A DNA stretch of 64,000 bases from Limnoperna fortunei (taxonomy: Eukaryota; Mollusca; Bivalvia; Mytilida; Modiolidae). The translations under genes and the position numbers were made by a program. The notes below the pieces were generated by a model that was not told where the DNA came from, ran no database searches, and worked only from the letters and a program-made list of their open reading frames with translations. The stretch covers positions 42,016,067 through 42,080,066 of the forward strand of contig OX104120.1 of the NCBI GenBank assembly GCA_944474755.1, given 5' to 3'. Below, one piece after another: positions 47,885 through 60,882 of the stretch (its first letter is position 1; every line of letters begins with the position of its first letter).

Positions 47885-49700
47885 TTAATCATTCAAGTTC
47901 AAAAATAATACATTAATTGTCGGAACGATATACAATAAAAACTGCATTTCAAGTAGAGGAGTTGTGAAGAATAAATATGGATTTAAAAAGTGCAAGATAC
48001 AGCTGTATGTAGGAAAGTTTCTAAAAAGAGGAAATAAAGTGAATGTACAAAATATGATAAAGCAAGGTAAGAGAATATTCATAACCTGTGATGAATCAAC
48101 ACCACAGGGATGAGAGAGTAAGTTGATTTTAGCAATAGAAACAAAAACTTTTAACAAAAAAGACTTTGCAATTCTAATAAAATTAATTTACTATCTTCTT
48201 CAATTGTTGAGAATTATACGTCTTATAAGCAGAAAAAAATGAATATAGTTATTACTTTTTTGAATTCATTTGAAAACTCTGCAAAGAGCGATTTGACAAT
48301 TTTGAAAACATGACAAAAATGTACTTTTATGGAAAAATATATTCAAATGTCCCTTGCATGTACAATTCGTTTATTTTGATCTTCATTGAAATCACCCAGA
48401 ATTAAAATAGTGTTACTATAGTGTTATCTATTTACATGCATTTATTATTGCAAATAAACGCAAAATTATACGATAATGAGGGTGTGATATGATGAACGGA
48501 TTTAATATAGCACGTCGAATGTGTACATGTATTATACATAAATACAGCACTTGAATATTATAAACACCAACATGCACGTTCTAGGTTTTGACCTTTTTCT
48601 GTATACATTCGAGTACCTTAAAACGACACACTATTACATTGTGAGCATAGTATGGCGTGGTCTATTATAAGCCTTAAATGAAGTCGCCTTACTAATAATA
48701 AATGAAGCAAAGGCAACGCGCAAAGCGTATTATATATATCTCCGGAGACATGAATGGTTATTATACAGCATCAAAGTCTGGATTAAGTTTACAGTTATAA
48801 TCGTCGCCAAGGAGGGCGGCGATATATTTGTACTCACTTTGGTTGCTAATGATGGATCAAGGAGAAAATATTTTGATGTATACTTAGTTACCATTAAATG
48901 AACAGAATTTTGCGAAAAGAATGTCAATCATTACAGCTGAGTGAATGATTAAGACAAAATATAACGTTGAACTGCAATAATGCTTGGGTGATATCACATT
49001 TTCATTCAATGATAAATATTTTTGGTATTCTTTTTACAGAAGTTAATAATAGAGGGAGGCCATTTTTATCCTGGTACTTTGTCAGCTATGTATGTACACA
49101 ATTCCGGAGTATGCCGTCTTTTGTAAGATGCAATAAATAAATGTTTTTTCAATAATTTCTTCCATTGAACCGCATGAACATCAGTTTTAATTTAAGTATA
49201 TTTATGGTTTAATATATGACAAAAGATTACATTTGCGCAAATTTCAGAAAAATCGATAATTCTAACTAATCTCAACTGCAGGACTGGAAAAAATGTTCAA
49301 ATGCCTTCTTTTTAGAAATTGCAATTCTGATTCTAAGCGAATGTTTATTAGATAGTCCTTACAAAGAGTATGTTTTTATTTCGATCTAAAATCCGAGATG
49401 CTTGCTACGCTTGCCTTTATGTTATATAAAAACCTCCTTCGATTATTTATGCTTATCTGGGCCTCTACCAAACATTTATGAAGCCAATCTAAAATTGAAA
49501 AAGACAATTTTGCGAGCATTTTTTAAATCAGATTATCTGTCTCGTATAGCAGCCATATTGTAAACACCTAACTTCGGTAAGAAAAGTTTTGCATTGAAGC
49601 ATATGCAAAAAGAAAAAAAAACGTATTCAAGGTTCGGAACGTTTTCTTGTAATACAGCCTCCAAGCCAAATGTGTTAAGTGCAGCAAATGACACTATTTT
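47885..49700. other. No gene recognised
   Basis: Short stop-bounded frames and AT-rich sequence only; no repeat I can name. Confidence 0.55.
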
Positions 49701-49807
49701 GTCTAAAATGCATGCTGTTCATATATGATTTAAACAAAATATTGACTTAAAGATTATTTGAATAATTACAACATTATATATTATAACTGTACAGAACATA
49801 TAATAAC

Positions 49808-49970
49808 TTAATTGACAAGGATTGCAAGTTTTCCTGTCGAAGGTCGGGGGTTTTCTCCGGGTACTCCGTTTTCCTCCCCCAATAAAAACTGCACGAAATG
49901 AATGGCATGATATAGCTGAAAAATTGCTGCAAGTGGCTTTAAACAACAATTAAACAAACACACACAAAGT
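49808..49970 (+). repeat. 5'-truncated SINE copy
   Basis: It starts at AATTGACAAGGATTGC and follows the SINE at 22926-23190 to its AAAC tail (GGTCGGGGGTTTTCTCCGGG, TCCTCCCCCAATAAAAACTG). The tRNA-like head is missing. Confidence 0.85.
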
Positions 49971-51139
49971 AACCTCTGTAACATTGTTATAAAATGTTTT
50001 AAATGCGTACGTAAAATTATTATCATACAGACAACATGTAGACTAATTCGGCGGCGAATTGATGTTCTGCATCAAAAGTTTTCTTGTAATAACTTGCACT
50101 CTCTTCACATAACTCAACATGTAATATGTGCTTATAATACACTTGAATAATTATAAATAGCAATATGCATGATACATGTTCTACTTTTTGTATATTTTCT
50201 ACACGTTTGTTTTGACGAATTTAAATATCTTATTGAGAACATAAGTATGCGATACAGCAAAACGTTTGCATGTATGGTGCTTAGAGATAGCGAAGCGGTT
50301 TATGTACAGCGTAAACAGACCCAAAGTCGTCTATATCCAATAATCTAACCAGCTATTGAAAACAATTCTTATATTTTAAATTCAATATTATGAAAAGAAA
50401 TAATAAAAACAATATTTAACCAATAGTCAAATAATAATTTCAATTCACAATTATAAGTGTCGTCACTTGTTGTTTGCGGAAGAATTCATGTTTAGTCAAC
50501 GTCATCAATACTTTTAATTATGACGTCAACAATCAGTCACGTGCTGAAATACCAAGTTAGGTTATACGAAATAGACAATGTTGCTCGGTTATTGAGTATT
50601 TAAAGGAAATTAAAATATAATCTCATAGATGCATGCAGCATTATATACACATACCGATAATAAACAGATTTTAATTTGATTTTGTATAATATGAAAATGT
50701 GGACCGATTTCGTAGCACTTATGTTTTTTATAAAGTTTTTAAATTGGTATAAAAACGTCAACAAAAAATTAATTCTTAAAAAATTGAAAACATTATTCTA
50801 CTACACACAAAATGAGTTAATCATTATAATGTTTGTGTGTAATCTACATAGGTTTGTATTACATGTACATATACATGAGATTATTTAATTTCACTCTAAT
50901 TTCATCTTACTCCAATTTTTTACTCTAAATTTGAGCATGATTTTTTATTTATTTGTATTTGTATTGTTTCTTAATAAATAAAATTCTGACAGTTTCTTCA
51001 GGACAGAGATAAAGTTACTGTCTCTGTGATTTACTCCGCCCTTCTCTGTCAGAAGGGGTTGGTAGAGTTCTAACATTTTTTTTGCTTATTGATTTGTTCT
51101 TTTGATGGTTTCAGATAGTTTTTGAGGCTACTTTGTGAT

Positions 51140-51615
51140 TAAGATATTTATACTTCATCATCTAAATCAGACAAATTCTGTTGCATGTTTTGTGGACAGT
51201 CTAATATTTTGTGACCAGAGAGATTGCATTTCCATTCATTTTTACATTGATAGAACGAATGTTCTGGCTCCAAACATTAAAGACAAACTTTTGGTTCCTT
51301 GGCATTTGTATCATGCTCATTCAATTGACCTGGGCGAACGATTCTGGCAGTATATTTGCCTATTTTCATAAATCTAGGCAAGGGGGTCACAAGTGAATCA
51401 GTTAGTATATGTCTGTCTCCTGTGTAGCAGTTGGTAAGCATACCGTCTACCCTTAACATAACAGTGATATTTACTCCGCAGTTAGTTAAGGCCCTTTCTA
51501 TCTGAAAATCGTCAGCGGACAAAGAGACGTTTTTCACAATGATTTTGTCGACTGTTGGGTTTCTTTTTCTTCTTCTTCCAATAAAGTGCAGGTCCTCTTC
51601 CGAGTAATATCGCAC
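51140..51615 (-). pseudogene. Retroelement ORF1/gag-like protein with CCHC zinc knuckle, broken
   Basis: The frame from 51615 encodes KIIVKNVSLSADDFQIERAL, DGMLTNCYTGDRHIL and PLPRFMKIGKYTARIV, the style of RRM-like nucleic-acid-binding ORF1 proteins. After one in-frame stop at 51277 it continues with CL-stop-CLEPEHSFYQC, a CX2CX4HX4C zinc knuckle, and a second degenerate one (WKCNLSGHKILDC). It lies downstream of the LINE RT end, so it is a separate insertion. Confidence 0.6.
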
Positions 51616-51649
51616 TTGCCCATGCGGGACGTGACAACAAAAGTGCAGA

Positions 51650-52570
51650 CTATGTACAGGTGCAGGTTAAAAACATAAGGCAATGCTTTACGGAGCACTG
51701 TGTACCAGCACCCCCTGCTTGAAAGTATCTAGGGAGGTACTGTCCACCAGTGACTGCGGAAGGCTGTTCCAGATCCTGATGCTGGTAGGGAAGAAGGAAT
51801 GTCGGTATGTTTGTGTCCTTGCATAAGGGACAAGGAATCTAATAGAGTGACCTCTTACTGCAGATGATGTTGGAAGCAGTTTGAGCGGTGGTATGGCTAC
51901 AAGGTTGTTGACTATTCTATACATCATAATAGCTTTGCATCTTGTCCTTCTCTCAGCTAGTGTCGGCCAATTCAGGGTGTTAAGCATAGATGTAACGCTG
52001 CTGGTTTGGCGGTAGTCATTCAACACAAATCTAGCTGATCGTCTCTGCACGCTTTCTAGTTTCTGGATGTTAGCAATGGTAAATGGATCCCATATAGTAC
52101 ACGCATACTCAAGCTGCGGTCTTATAAGTGTTGTATAGCAAATAGCCTTGGTGTTTAGAGGACAGTGATTTAGGTTTCTTTGTATAAAGGCTCTTGTTGA
52201 GTTGGCTTTCTTTATGATGTTCTCTATATAGGTGTTCCAGTTTAATGTCTTGTGTATTGTGAGGCCTAGGTACTTGGCAGAGTCTACATGTTCTAGCTGA
52301 TGTCCACGAATGCTGTATGATGTTTGCAGTGGTTTACGTTTGTTGGTTATGCGTAACAGCTGGCATTTACTGGGGTGGAACTCCATCTGCCAGTCGGCTT
52401 CCCATCTGAGTAGGTTTTTCATGTCATCTTGGAGAAGTGATGAGTCTTGCTGGTGTTGTATTTTGCGGTAAAGGACACAGTCATCCGCAAACAGACGGAC
52501 AGTCGATGATCGGACATAATCAGGTAAGTCGTTTATAAATAGGAGGAACATAAGGGGTTTGCTGGGTGTC
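51650..52570 (-). mobile_element. 5'-truncated CR1/Jockey-like LINE 3' end
   Basis: An uninterrupted 287-codon frame (52551-51688) begins in palm motif C region (FLLFINDLPDYV, then LFADDCVLY). It continues through FHPSKCQLL, KYLGLTI, RPQLEYACTIWDP and ERRTRCKAIMMYRIVNN to a natural end with SLPQSLVDSTSLDTFK. The lack of stops suggests a recent insertion. It is a different subfamily from the LINE at 44.4-47.8 kb. The 5' truncation falls at about 52570, as expected for incomplete target-primed reverse transcription. Confidence 0.85.
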
Positions 52571-52599
52571 TAGGGTTATGAAGGTGAAAGTTGACATAT

Positions 52600-54930
52600 T
52601 TCCCCCTTAAAGTTATCCCTTGTGCACCAATGTTAGCTTGTCAGTTTCGTTGCCTATGTAAATTCTCCACATGTTTTGAATTCGTTGAATCCCCTTTATA
52701 CATTGTGGTTTCATCACTTGCCCAATTGATTTATAGATTTCGTTTTTGACACACATTTATAAGTGTGAAACAATGGAGTTTTTTTTCCTTTGGCAATCAG
52801 AAAAATATTGATAAGAATAAAATATATTTGCAGTTTTATTTCAAATGAATGTATATATTATATCTAGTTCGAGAATATTTTTCTAATTTTTAAGCATGAT
52901 ATGCAGTCTGTTATAGTATAATTTTAAAATCTCATGCAGAGCTGTTGTGTTTAATGATTTGTGCTGTTTGTGTTACGTCTTGATCATGGGTTAATAGAAT
53001 ACTGTTCAACGCTATCAATGTGTTCTTTCTCGGTTTTAGATGTCTCATTGTTTAATTTTGCTGGATAATTGTTGATTCTTTTTATTGGATTGCTTGGTTG
53101 TTTATCCCATGATGCTATTGACTTAACCGTTTTTATATTATTATATGTCTTTTAATTTGGTCTAAATATGTAAACAGAATATTTGCAATTCATAACCCTC
53201 TCTATATAAAAGAAAAGTGAAACGTGATAAAGAGTAATAAAAAGAAAAAGAATGAATCATTTTCAAGGAAACTGTTTGTAAAATATATAACACATTCATG
53301 TTTACTTCTAATAAATAAGGAGATCAATCTAAAATGTCTATGCATGGTTCCATCACTGAAGTAATATAAATCATTGTGGACCTTAAAATGCAATTTAACT
53401 GACATACAAACAACAGCCAAGGTCAAGCGACGATAATTTATCAGGATTCAGGAAATAGAGACAAACAGCATAGGGTAAATGACACAAACCCAATAATGGG
53501 CATATGTGTACCTATGGTGCTTAGTTGAGTAAGCAGTGGCTGCCTCCTTATAATACACTCTTCGAGTTACCCACTTGCATGTCCGAAAAATACAAAATAA
53601 GGAAAAGAAAGCGGATATGCCTGATATTATATGAGAGATGTGTCTACAAAACGATTAATAAAGTCGTTTTATATTTATATTGTCTTTTTTAATATATCAC
53701 AACACGTAAATAGTTTATATATTGTTCCAATTAAAATCAGATCTGGAAAAGGTAAATTTTTATTGATATGACAACATTTGAATAACGGTTACGTGCGAGC
53801 GATTATTGAAATAGCAAATGAAATAAAAGCTTTAATGATACTAGAAATAAAAGATTAACTGTGTTATAGTTTAACATTATAGTCTGTCAAAAATCAAACC
53901 GACAATCCAAGACTTAGACTCCAAAGCCTTAAAGCTCTCTCCGGTCATGTACATCATCAAATTGGCTGAACAGTAAAACGTAGCCCCATCATGACGTTTC
54001 ATCAGATTTCTATGTGCAGCATTTGCATTTTGTCTGTTTATATTAATGCTCATTTTTTAAATAAAATAAAAACAAATTTGTATATACATATTTTAAGTTT
54101 GCAGTATCAGAGATGCAAAATAAAAATATGTGATGGAAAACAGTAAATAATAGTACCTACCACTGCACAATAACATTTAAGTGTCGTTTAAATCTTGTGA
54201 AGCATTTACAACTTCTCAAAGTATCAATTTTGACACACAATTTATTTTGGATTTTGAACACAGACACGAAGAGTTTGCTTGTATTCACATTTCTCCCATG
54301 AACCAAACGCCTGAACATTTCCTATTTGTGTAATACTTTGTGACTGCTACAACGATAATCAGTTGCTTTTTGTTCAGTTTGTTGTATTTTTATCATAAAA
54401 GTGCAAATGCAAAAGTCTTGCTATTCAGTAAATTAATTAAAACCCGTGAGCGTTCTTAAATATTTGGTGTTAATTACATTTTTCCATAGTTTACATAAAT
54501 GCAAAAGATTTCATCTCGATTGGACACTTAGAAAAAAATTAATCTCAAGTCAACACCGATGAAACCAAATTTAAGTTATAGCTTTTAATTTAATTAATAT
54601 ATTAATATATTTTATATTCCCGTCTGTTTCATTACAATGGAAAACAGTTTTCATCTTCTTAAAGGTTCATGAAAAATGCACTTTAGTAGTGAAATAGTGT
54701 TGTGAGATATATCGGAAACTTTCTGTCTTTTCTGTTCTGATATTCATACACCAAAGTTGTCCTGCATTATAACTTTAGCATACAGCGCAATCTAGTTTGT
54801 AACAGTAACTAATATTTAATATAAGGTTTCTGTGTTCAAATAAATACTATTAGTGTATATATATACCTATACATAACATAACACAACCTGAAATCAAAAT
54901 TGGAGAAATGTTTATGGAGATCTTTTTACC
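52600..54930. other. No gene recognised
   Basis: AT-rich sequence with only short stop-bounded frames; none shows a domain or linked splice sites. Confidence 0.55.
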
Positions 54931-54944
54931 ATCAAATTTTATTC

Positions 54945-55270
54945 TATGTATATCACCAGCCCAGTAGTCACAATTTGGTGCTAACAGGAATATCATTGAT
55001 TCTTTCAGTGATATAGTCATTGTCTAAATTTACTGCCCTTAAATTTCAAAAATTACTTAAATTCTAAGGTTTTTCTATTTTCAAGGTGTAGATAACCTTA
55101 TCCGCATTTGGAACAACGTCTTGAATTTTGGTGATGAAAGCTCAACATCTTAATCATTTGGATTTTTAAATATTGTTTGCGTCCGAGCGCCACTAATGAG
55201 TTTTGATTAGAGGAAACGCGCGTCTGGCGTAGTGAATTCTATTAACCTAGGTATCTTTAATGACATTTTG
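54945..55270 (+). mobile_element. Solitary retrozyme-like monomer
   Basis: One unit of the same family as 20960-22140: TATCACCAGCCCAGTAGTCA, CATTGATTCTTTCAGTGATA, TTTTTCTATTTTCAAGGTGT, then a hammerhead block and GTATCTTTAATGACATTTTG. Confidence 0.8.
55186..55232 (+). ncRNA. Hammerhead motif in solitary monomer
   Basis: GAAACGCGCGTC is intact and stem I pairs CGCCA (55188-55192) with TGGCG (55225-55229). The core is CTAATGA instead of CTGATGA, a change at an essential G, so it is probably inactive. Confidence 0.65.
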
Positions 55271-55699
55271 TTATACAACTATTAAAAATGTTGAGCGCTA
55301 GAGTACATTTAAAGTTTTTTTGTTATTTCTTCATAAGGCTGAAAACTGTTATTTACTAATTTAGACATAATTAAAAAGACACATTATACAGTCCACAGAA
55401 TACAATTCTTTTCATCAGTGCCATCCGTAAAGCCGCTTGAAAATGTCACTGACATGTAGAAAGGATCATAATCACAGTACAGATGCCCGATTCGAACACC
55501 ATGTACAAAAGTGTTTGTGCGTACAGTAGATTATAATGCGTTATTGCATACCAATGGAGTTCTGTTAAAGATGTTTTTATAAATGTGTTTCTTTCACTTT
55601 TTCAGTTGTTATGGAAATGTAAGCAATACGCATTGTTTTAAAGGCAGTCTAAGGAAATTATTACTTCCCAACCTGACGAATTGTAGAACAAAAACAAAC

Positions 55700-56450
55700 A
55701 AAACGTAATATTACATACTGGTACTATTAGAGGTAAGCAGAAGAAGATATCGCATATAAAATAAAACAATAACATGTTGTTAACCTGTTGATTAGGCAAT
55801 CACCCACAACACGAAGAACACAATAAAATAACGAACAGATACACAGAAATACAACACGAATTCCTGAAAATACAGTTAGTGAAATCATACAGTTTTCTCC
55901 GCAAGTTTGAGGGTTTTAAACCTCATTACTGACAAAAATATTGATTTTATTGGTATGAATATTCAAAATGTTTGCAGTCGATGTACTGTGAGATTACCGA
56001 ATGACCGATACTTTGTAGCTAACATCAAGCGCATGATAACGACAGTAATGTTGTATTTGTTTACGTTAGATATGTTTACTGTGAGGATAATGCCAAATTT
56101 AAAATTCTTATGAAAACCGTTTTAAAATTGAAACCGGAGGACACAAGATCAGTTTGAGTTCAAAATACATGTATATCGTTGCTAATCTTCCGTTTGGCTT
56201 TATAAAAGACAGGAAAATATCTTTTTTTCAGATACATCAATAGAAGAAATAAAATTCTTTATTGTAAATCAACTAAAAATTCAAAACCGAATAACATGTG
56301 TTAAACCAATATATATTTACGTCTTCTACTTCCATGTAAAGTACTTGTCGTCGTTTCCTGTAAGGATAAGTGTACTTATACTAGAAATCAATTTTACATA
56401 CATCAAATATAAAAAACGAATTTACATTTAGGAAAAAGAGGTTTTAGTTG
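55700..56450. other. No gene recognised
   Basis: Short open frames only. Confidence 0.5.
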
Positions 56451-56463
56451 ATTGTAAGGAAGA

Positions 56464-56544
<81 letters not shown>
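56464..56544. repeat. (AT)n microsatellite
   Basis: About 40 uninterrupted AT units. Confidence 0.95.
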
Positions 56545-56547
<3 letters not shown>

Positions 56548-57179
56548 GTCTATTATGTCTTATTTTAACGTCTGATAATCTGGTTTACAATGCCTTTTTT
56601 ATTTCATGAAAATGTAATATTTTATATACAAAAGACACCATAGCCATATAATCTTTGCCAACAGTTCGACTTGTCTTTTTAAAGAAGTCATAAACACATA
56701 AAGCAGCAGTTACCATAATATAAAAAGAAAATTGTAAATCTATATAAAAAAAAATACGCATTTAAAATACTTCTAGGCCAGCAATAAACTAGAAATTAAC
56801 AACGATCTCACAACAAAAAATAGGGATAAAACGATTTGCTTTAGAAAACATAATAAACACATTTCATGGTCCATATATAGACACTTGATGCGTTACCTAA
56901 TGGCGTCGTAAAGTTTCATTTGGCTTTATGCATAATGATGGATTCAATTGCCAGTATTATCATTTTGAACGTAGTTTGTTCATAGGCTTCCATCGTATTA
57001 TGTTTGGTCGGTTTCCTTGCTACTTTTTCCAAAGAATGCATTTAGTTCTTAATTCAATAAATGTCGATTACTGACTATATACTGGAATCAGTATAACTGA
57101 TGTTTAGGTTCCGATCCACAGAGAGCATGTGATCAAATACAATGGAAAGTAAAACAATATTCACAATATTCAACTCAAG

Positions 57180-57335
57180 TGCACCCATGGTGTTTATTGG
57201 GTTCGGGTTACTAACTTTCTGTTTTTTATGTTTTTTGGTTTGTGGTTTGTGTTGTATATGTTTGTCTTAATCCGGATGTGTAATTATACCTTGGCTCGTT
57301 GTTCGGTAGTTTCCTTGTTATTTTTCAAAACGTTA
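57180..57335 (+). mobile_element. Penelope-like 3' tail fragment
   Basis: It shares GTGCA.CCATGG.GTTTATTGGG, TTCGGGTTACT, the T-rich run, TATGTTTGTCT, ATCCGGAT and TTGTTCGGT..GTTTCCTTG with the tail at 13395-13540. Confidence 0.65.
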
Positions 57336-57399
57336 ATATGCAAATTAGCGAAGCCTTAAATGAAACAGAAAATCAATTCCAGAACACTTGAAAAGAAAA

Positions 57400-58400
57400 T
57401 GCAAAGGACATTATTGTAAATACTTGTTAAGTTTCTTCTATTTTGAATACGATTTCGGGCTCAAATCCAGCTTTTTTTGCCGAAAGTCGGAAGTTCGCCA
57501 ATGCAATTAAGATACAGCAAATTAACACGTAGTTAGAAGTAGAAACTTTATTATTTATATTAAATTAAAAGAAAGCGCCCCAAAACAACAAACATAAACA
57601 AGTAACAAATAATTACGATGAACCCCTCTGAACATAAGCTTGATATAGGTTGGTATGATCTTATGATGATGAGAGTTTAAAAGAGCCAATATGTTTCTAC
57701 TATCCATAATAGTTGTGAGGTCACAGAAGGTGTATCCCTACATTAAGAACATTGCTGGCCTTATTATGACTTCGCGTTGTATTTAATTAAATATCTATAT
57801 GCACAGGTAAACTGTAACACTAGTCGTATGACTAACTCAGTCCGGTTCAAAAAATTTATTAGAAAATCGTAAAACAATTAATTGAATACTAATAGTTTCG
57901 CAAACAAAAAATCCAAAGTATAATTTCAGACGTTTTGGTAACAGGGTTTAAGTGCAGGTTAAAGAGGGTAGGAAGCTTCGCTGCTTATATAGAACAATTA
58001 AAATACGAAGAAATTTTCAACACCTGCATTTACGTCATATGATGTTAACGTCAAATAACCACAATTATTGGCTCTGCAGACTCTCTCATATATACATGTT
58101 ATTATTTTGAAAGTTACAACAGTAACAAATGTGACAAAAACATAAAATAAAACATAATGAACAATAGCATATTTGACTAAAGCGGCATTGTCTGACCATC
58201 AATATGGTACTAACCGCCTCAATGTATGAAAATAAAACTTGTCAACAGAATATCTAAGTTGATATTTTGATCAAAATACAATTTATCCTGAATCATGTTT
58301 TAAGTTAACACTTTTCAAGTCATTAACTTGAACAATTACTGTCAAATAAAAAATATAGTTTAAATCACAAAGAATATTGAAGAATTATATATTGACCTTA
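57400..58400. other. No gene recognised
   Basis: AT-rich sequence without a frame or repeat I can identify. Confidence 0.5.
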
Positions 58401-58419
58401 AAAAAAATTACAACAACAG

Positions 58420-58700
58420 TGCAATGCCAGGCGTTACACAGCGCGCTTAACAAGGGACAATCTTGATCAAAACAATATAAATGTGCAACAATGGCCTTCC
58501 AAATCACTGAATTTGAATCCGATTGAACACTTGTTGGACCTGCTTTATAAACGTGTGTAATCGATTATCTCCGTCAAAGACTGACAAAGGAATTGCAAAA
58601 ATTCCACTAAGAACATTCATTGTATCAATGCCAAGGAGATGCAGTGTTGGCAGCTCGAGGTGCTCACACATGATTCAGAGGTGGTCATACACGGTACTAA
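58420..58700 (+). pseudogene. Second Tc1-type transposase relic (C-terminus)
   Basis: Frames give HTA..TRDNLDQNNINVQQ-like text, WPSKSLNLNPIEHLLDLLYKRV and a C-terminal MQCWQLEVLTHD segment, matching the WPSKSPDLNPIEHLWD and RRRC.A.I.A.GGHT end of Tc1 transposases. It is a different lineage from 9482-10415. Several stops occur, and I find no TIRs. Confidence 0.75.
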
Positions 58701-59525
58701 CTTAAAAGTGACTCAAAGTATTCGTAAATGTGAAAAACTGACTTTTATTCACTAATCTCTAAGGAATGGACTGTAATTTTTTTCAATTAGAACCATTTTA
58801 GTGGCTGTCTATATTAAGTATTGTAAAATCGTCATAAAAAATGCATCTACTTAAATCACAAAAAAATATAATTTTGCAGAGTGTATGTTAAAAGTATGCT
58901 CCAAAGCGAGTGTTAAAAGATATTTACACACAAAAAGACCAAATGTATATGATGAGGTAATTGAAGTCGCTTGTATAATTTAGACCTTGTTGATTTTAAG
59001 ATGTATATAATATACACATTTAAGCTGTATGTTGTGTCTTTAATGTCATAACTGGTTACTAATCCACATAAAGTAGTTCAATCTCATTTCGGAAATCCAG
59101 ATAGGATCAACATGTTTCTGAATATTGTATCAACTAAAAATACATAAACTCTGTATGCAGTTTAATCTTGCTTCACTGGGGAAAAGTATTAATTCCAGTA
59201 TACTATTCTTTTTCTGTAGTTTTCTCATTAGATACAAAAAAGTGTTTGATATCGATGTTTTGGAACCAACCCTATACCCAAGAAATAACTTAAATTACTA
59301 CATATAACTACATGTAGATATATCTTGGTGCAATCCTAGAAGCTTTAAATAAACAAAAGCGATAAGTACATATTTCATTAAAACAAATAATATAAGTAAC
59401 TGATTATGATTATAAGATAAACCTGTGACTTCGTTTACAAAGAACATTTCACTTATAAACCACCCCACCAAACCTTTTGATTTATTTATAAATTTACATT
59501 TCATTTATCGTGTGTAACAGACATG

Positions 59526-59761
59526 TTAATTCTGTAGATATTCGACTTCCTCGTACTGTGCTTTACTGTATTCTTTGTATTGTAATCCACCTCTGGTATT
59601 TTTGTACTGGGATCCACTGGCATCATCAAAACTATCTGATGGCTTTATCGCAACATGGTGGTCAGTGTTTGTTTCATTTCCTCCGACATTTTCGTTTTTG
59701 TGCAGATTTGAAGATAAAGGTGAATAATACACGTTTCTTGATGCATCTGGTGTCTCATAGA
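59526..59761 (-). CDS. Copy C last coding exon: cytoplasmic tail
   Basis: After acceptor TTCATTAG the frame reads (V)YETPDASRNVYYSPLSSN and ends KAQYEEVEYLQN-stop, 77 residues. It is polar and Tyr-rich with YSPL (YxxL), YKNT, YKEY and YLQN (YxxN) motifs, as in signalling tails of engulfment receptors that recruit SH2 adaptors after phosphorylation. Phase fits the 26-nt micro-exon (one leftover G). An AATAAA lies about 40 bases past the stop on the minus strand. An alternative acceptor at CCAATAG would lengthen the exon in the same phase. Confidence 0.8.
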
Positions 59762-60638
59762 CTAATGAATAACAATATTTGTGTTTACATCCATAATAAT
59801 AAACTTCTATTGGAACGTTAAATTGGTTGTGTTCTCGGAAATGCATAAACCGAATTGCAAAATAACCCTTACGAAATATTTATGACTGAATATTAAAATT
59901 GAACAAAATTAGTGTTTGACCTAAATGTTAATCGATGTAACACCGCAATTCTAACCACGATAAAAAAAAGCACTAGATAAACACAACTGAATGATTTATA
60001 AATTTGTTGTTTGGTCTCGTCCTGACGTACACTTCTATTGTCTAAATTATAGTGTTATATTCACTAGGCAAAACAGAAAGGATTTTGCAACTGCCAAGAA
60101 TTGGGCGATGCATGGACAATAGATACTATTTACATTTTTCCATATAAATTAATTTACTGATACATGAGAAAATAGCAATAAGAATTGTAACACTATAGAG
60201 CCTTTGTTATTTTAAATAATTTCGCTTTGAGACATTTAACTGTCAAGATATCTTTTGGATCACAGTCAAGCTCAGCTCAAGATGAAACGTGTATCTACCT
60301 TTTAGAAATTTTAAATTCTCGCTATCATAAACGTCTTGACAAATACAAGAAATAACATAAAAGTATTATTTAGGTGACTTCTACTATATTTCAAATTTAA
60401 TGTTTCTTTTCATGTTCATAAATTGACTTTACCCCATGCATGAAAAAGGAAACACGTATGATGTCCATAATAATAGAAACCTAATCCTTCAAGAACACCC
60501 GGTTAGTTTACTCTTTATTAACTTATTCTTTTCCTGAATATAGCTAAATTATTGCTTGTTGGATGTAAAGCAAACTTTCAATCAATAAACAATCATTGTT
60601 GTCGCGAATGTTGTATTATATTTGTTATATTTACTTAC

Positions 60639-60664
60639 CCACTACGGTGTATGCATCATTTGTG
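60639..60664 (-). CDS. Copy C 26-nt micro-exon
   Basis: Bounded by CTTTTTAG and GTAAGT, it encodes TNDAYTVV with a leftover G. Same length, phase and splice sites as copy A at 1150-1175; the surrounding intron also aligns (GTGCTAAAAA.TAATTGAAAA). Confidence 0.75.
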
Positions 60665-60882
60665 CTAAAAAGTAATTGAAAAATATGTACAAACTAATGA
60701 TCAAATTTACATATCTGTTTAGTTTAAATAATCTGATTTTTAGGTTTGCAAAGGACGATAAAACATTAATTAAATACAATTATTTCTAATATAAGTTTTA
60801 TTTTAGGGTGTTGTTTCAGATGTCAAGTATCATTCAATATAAATGTATATTATTTATCTGGTTTGGCAAAAACATTGCTTAC

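Noticed and set aside
51000..51060. Small stem (CAGAGATAAAG..CTGTCTCTG) as an RNA element
   Set aside because: The stem is short and isolated; chance is an adequate explanation.
59510..59821. 103-codon plus-strand frame
   Set aside because: Antisense shadow of the copy C cytoplasmic tail exon, which has matching splice phase and paralogue support.
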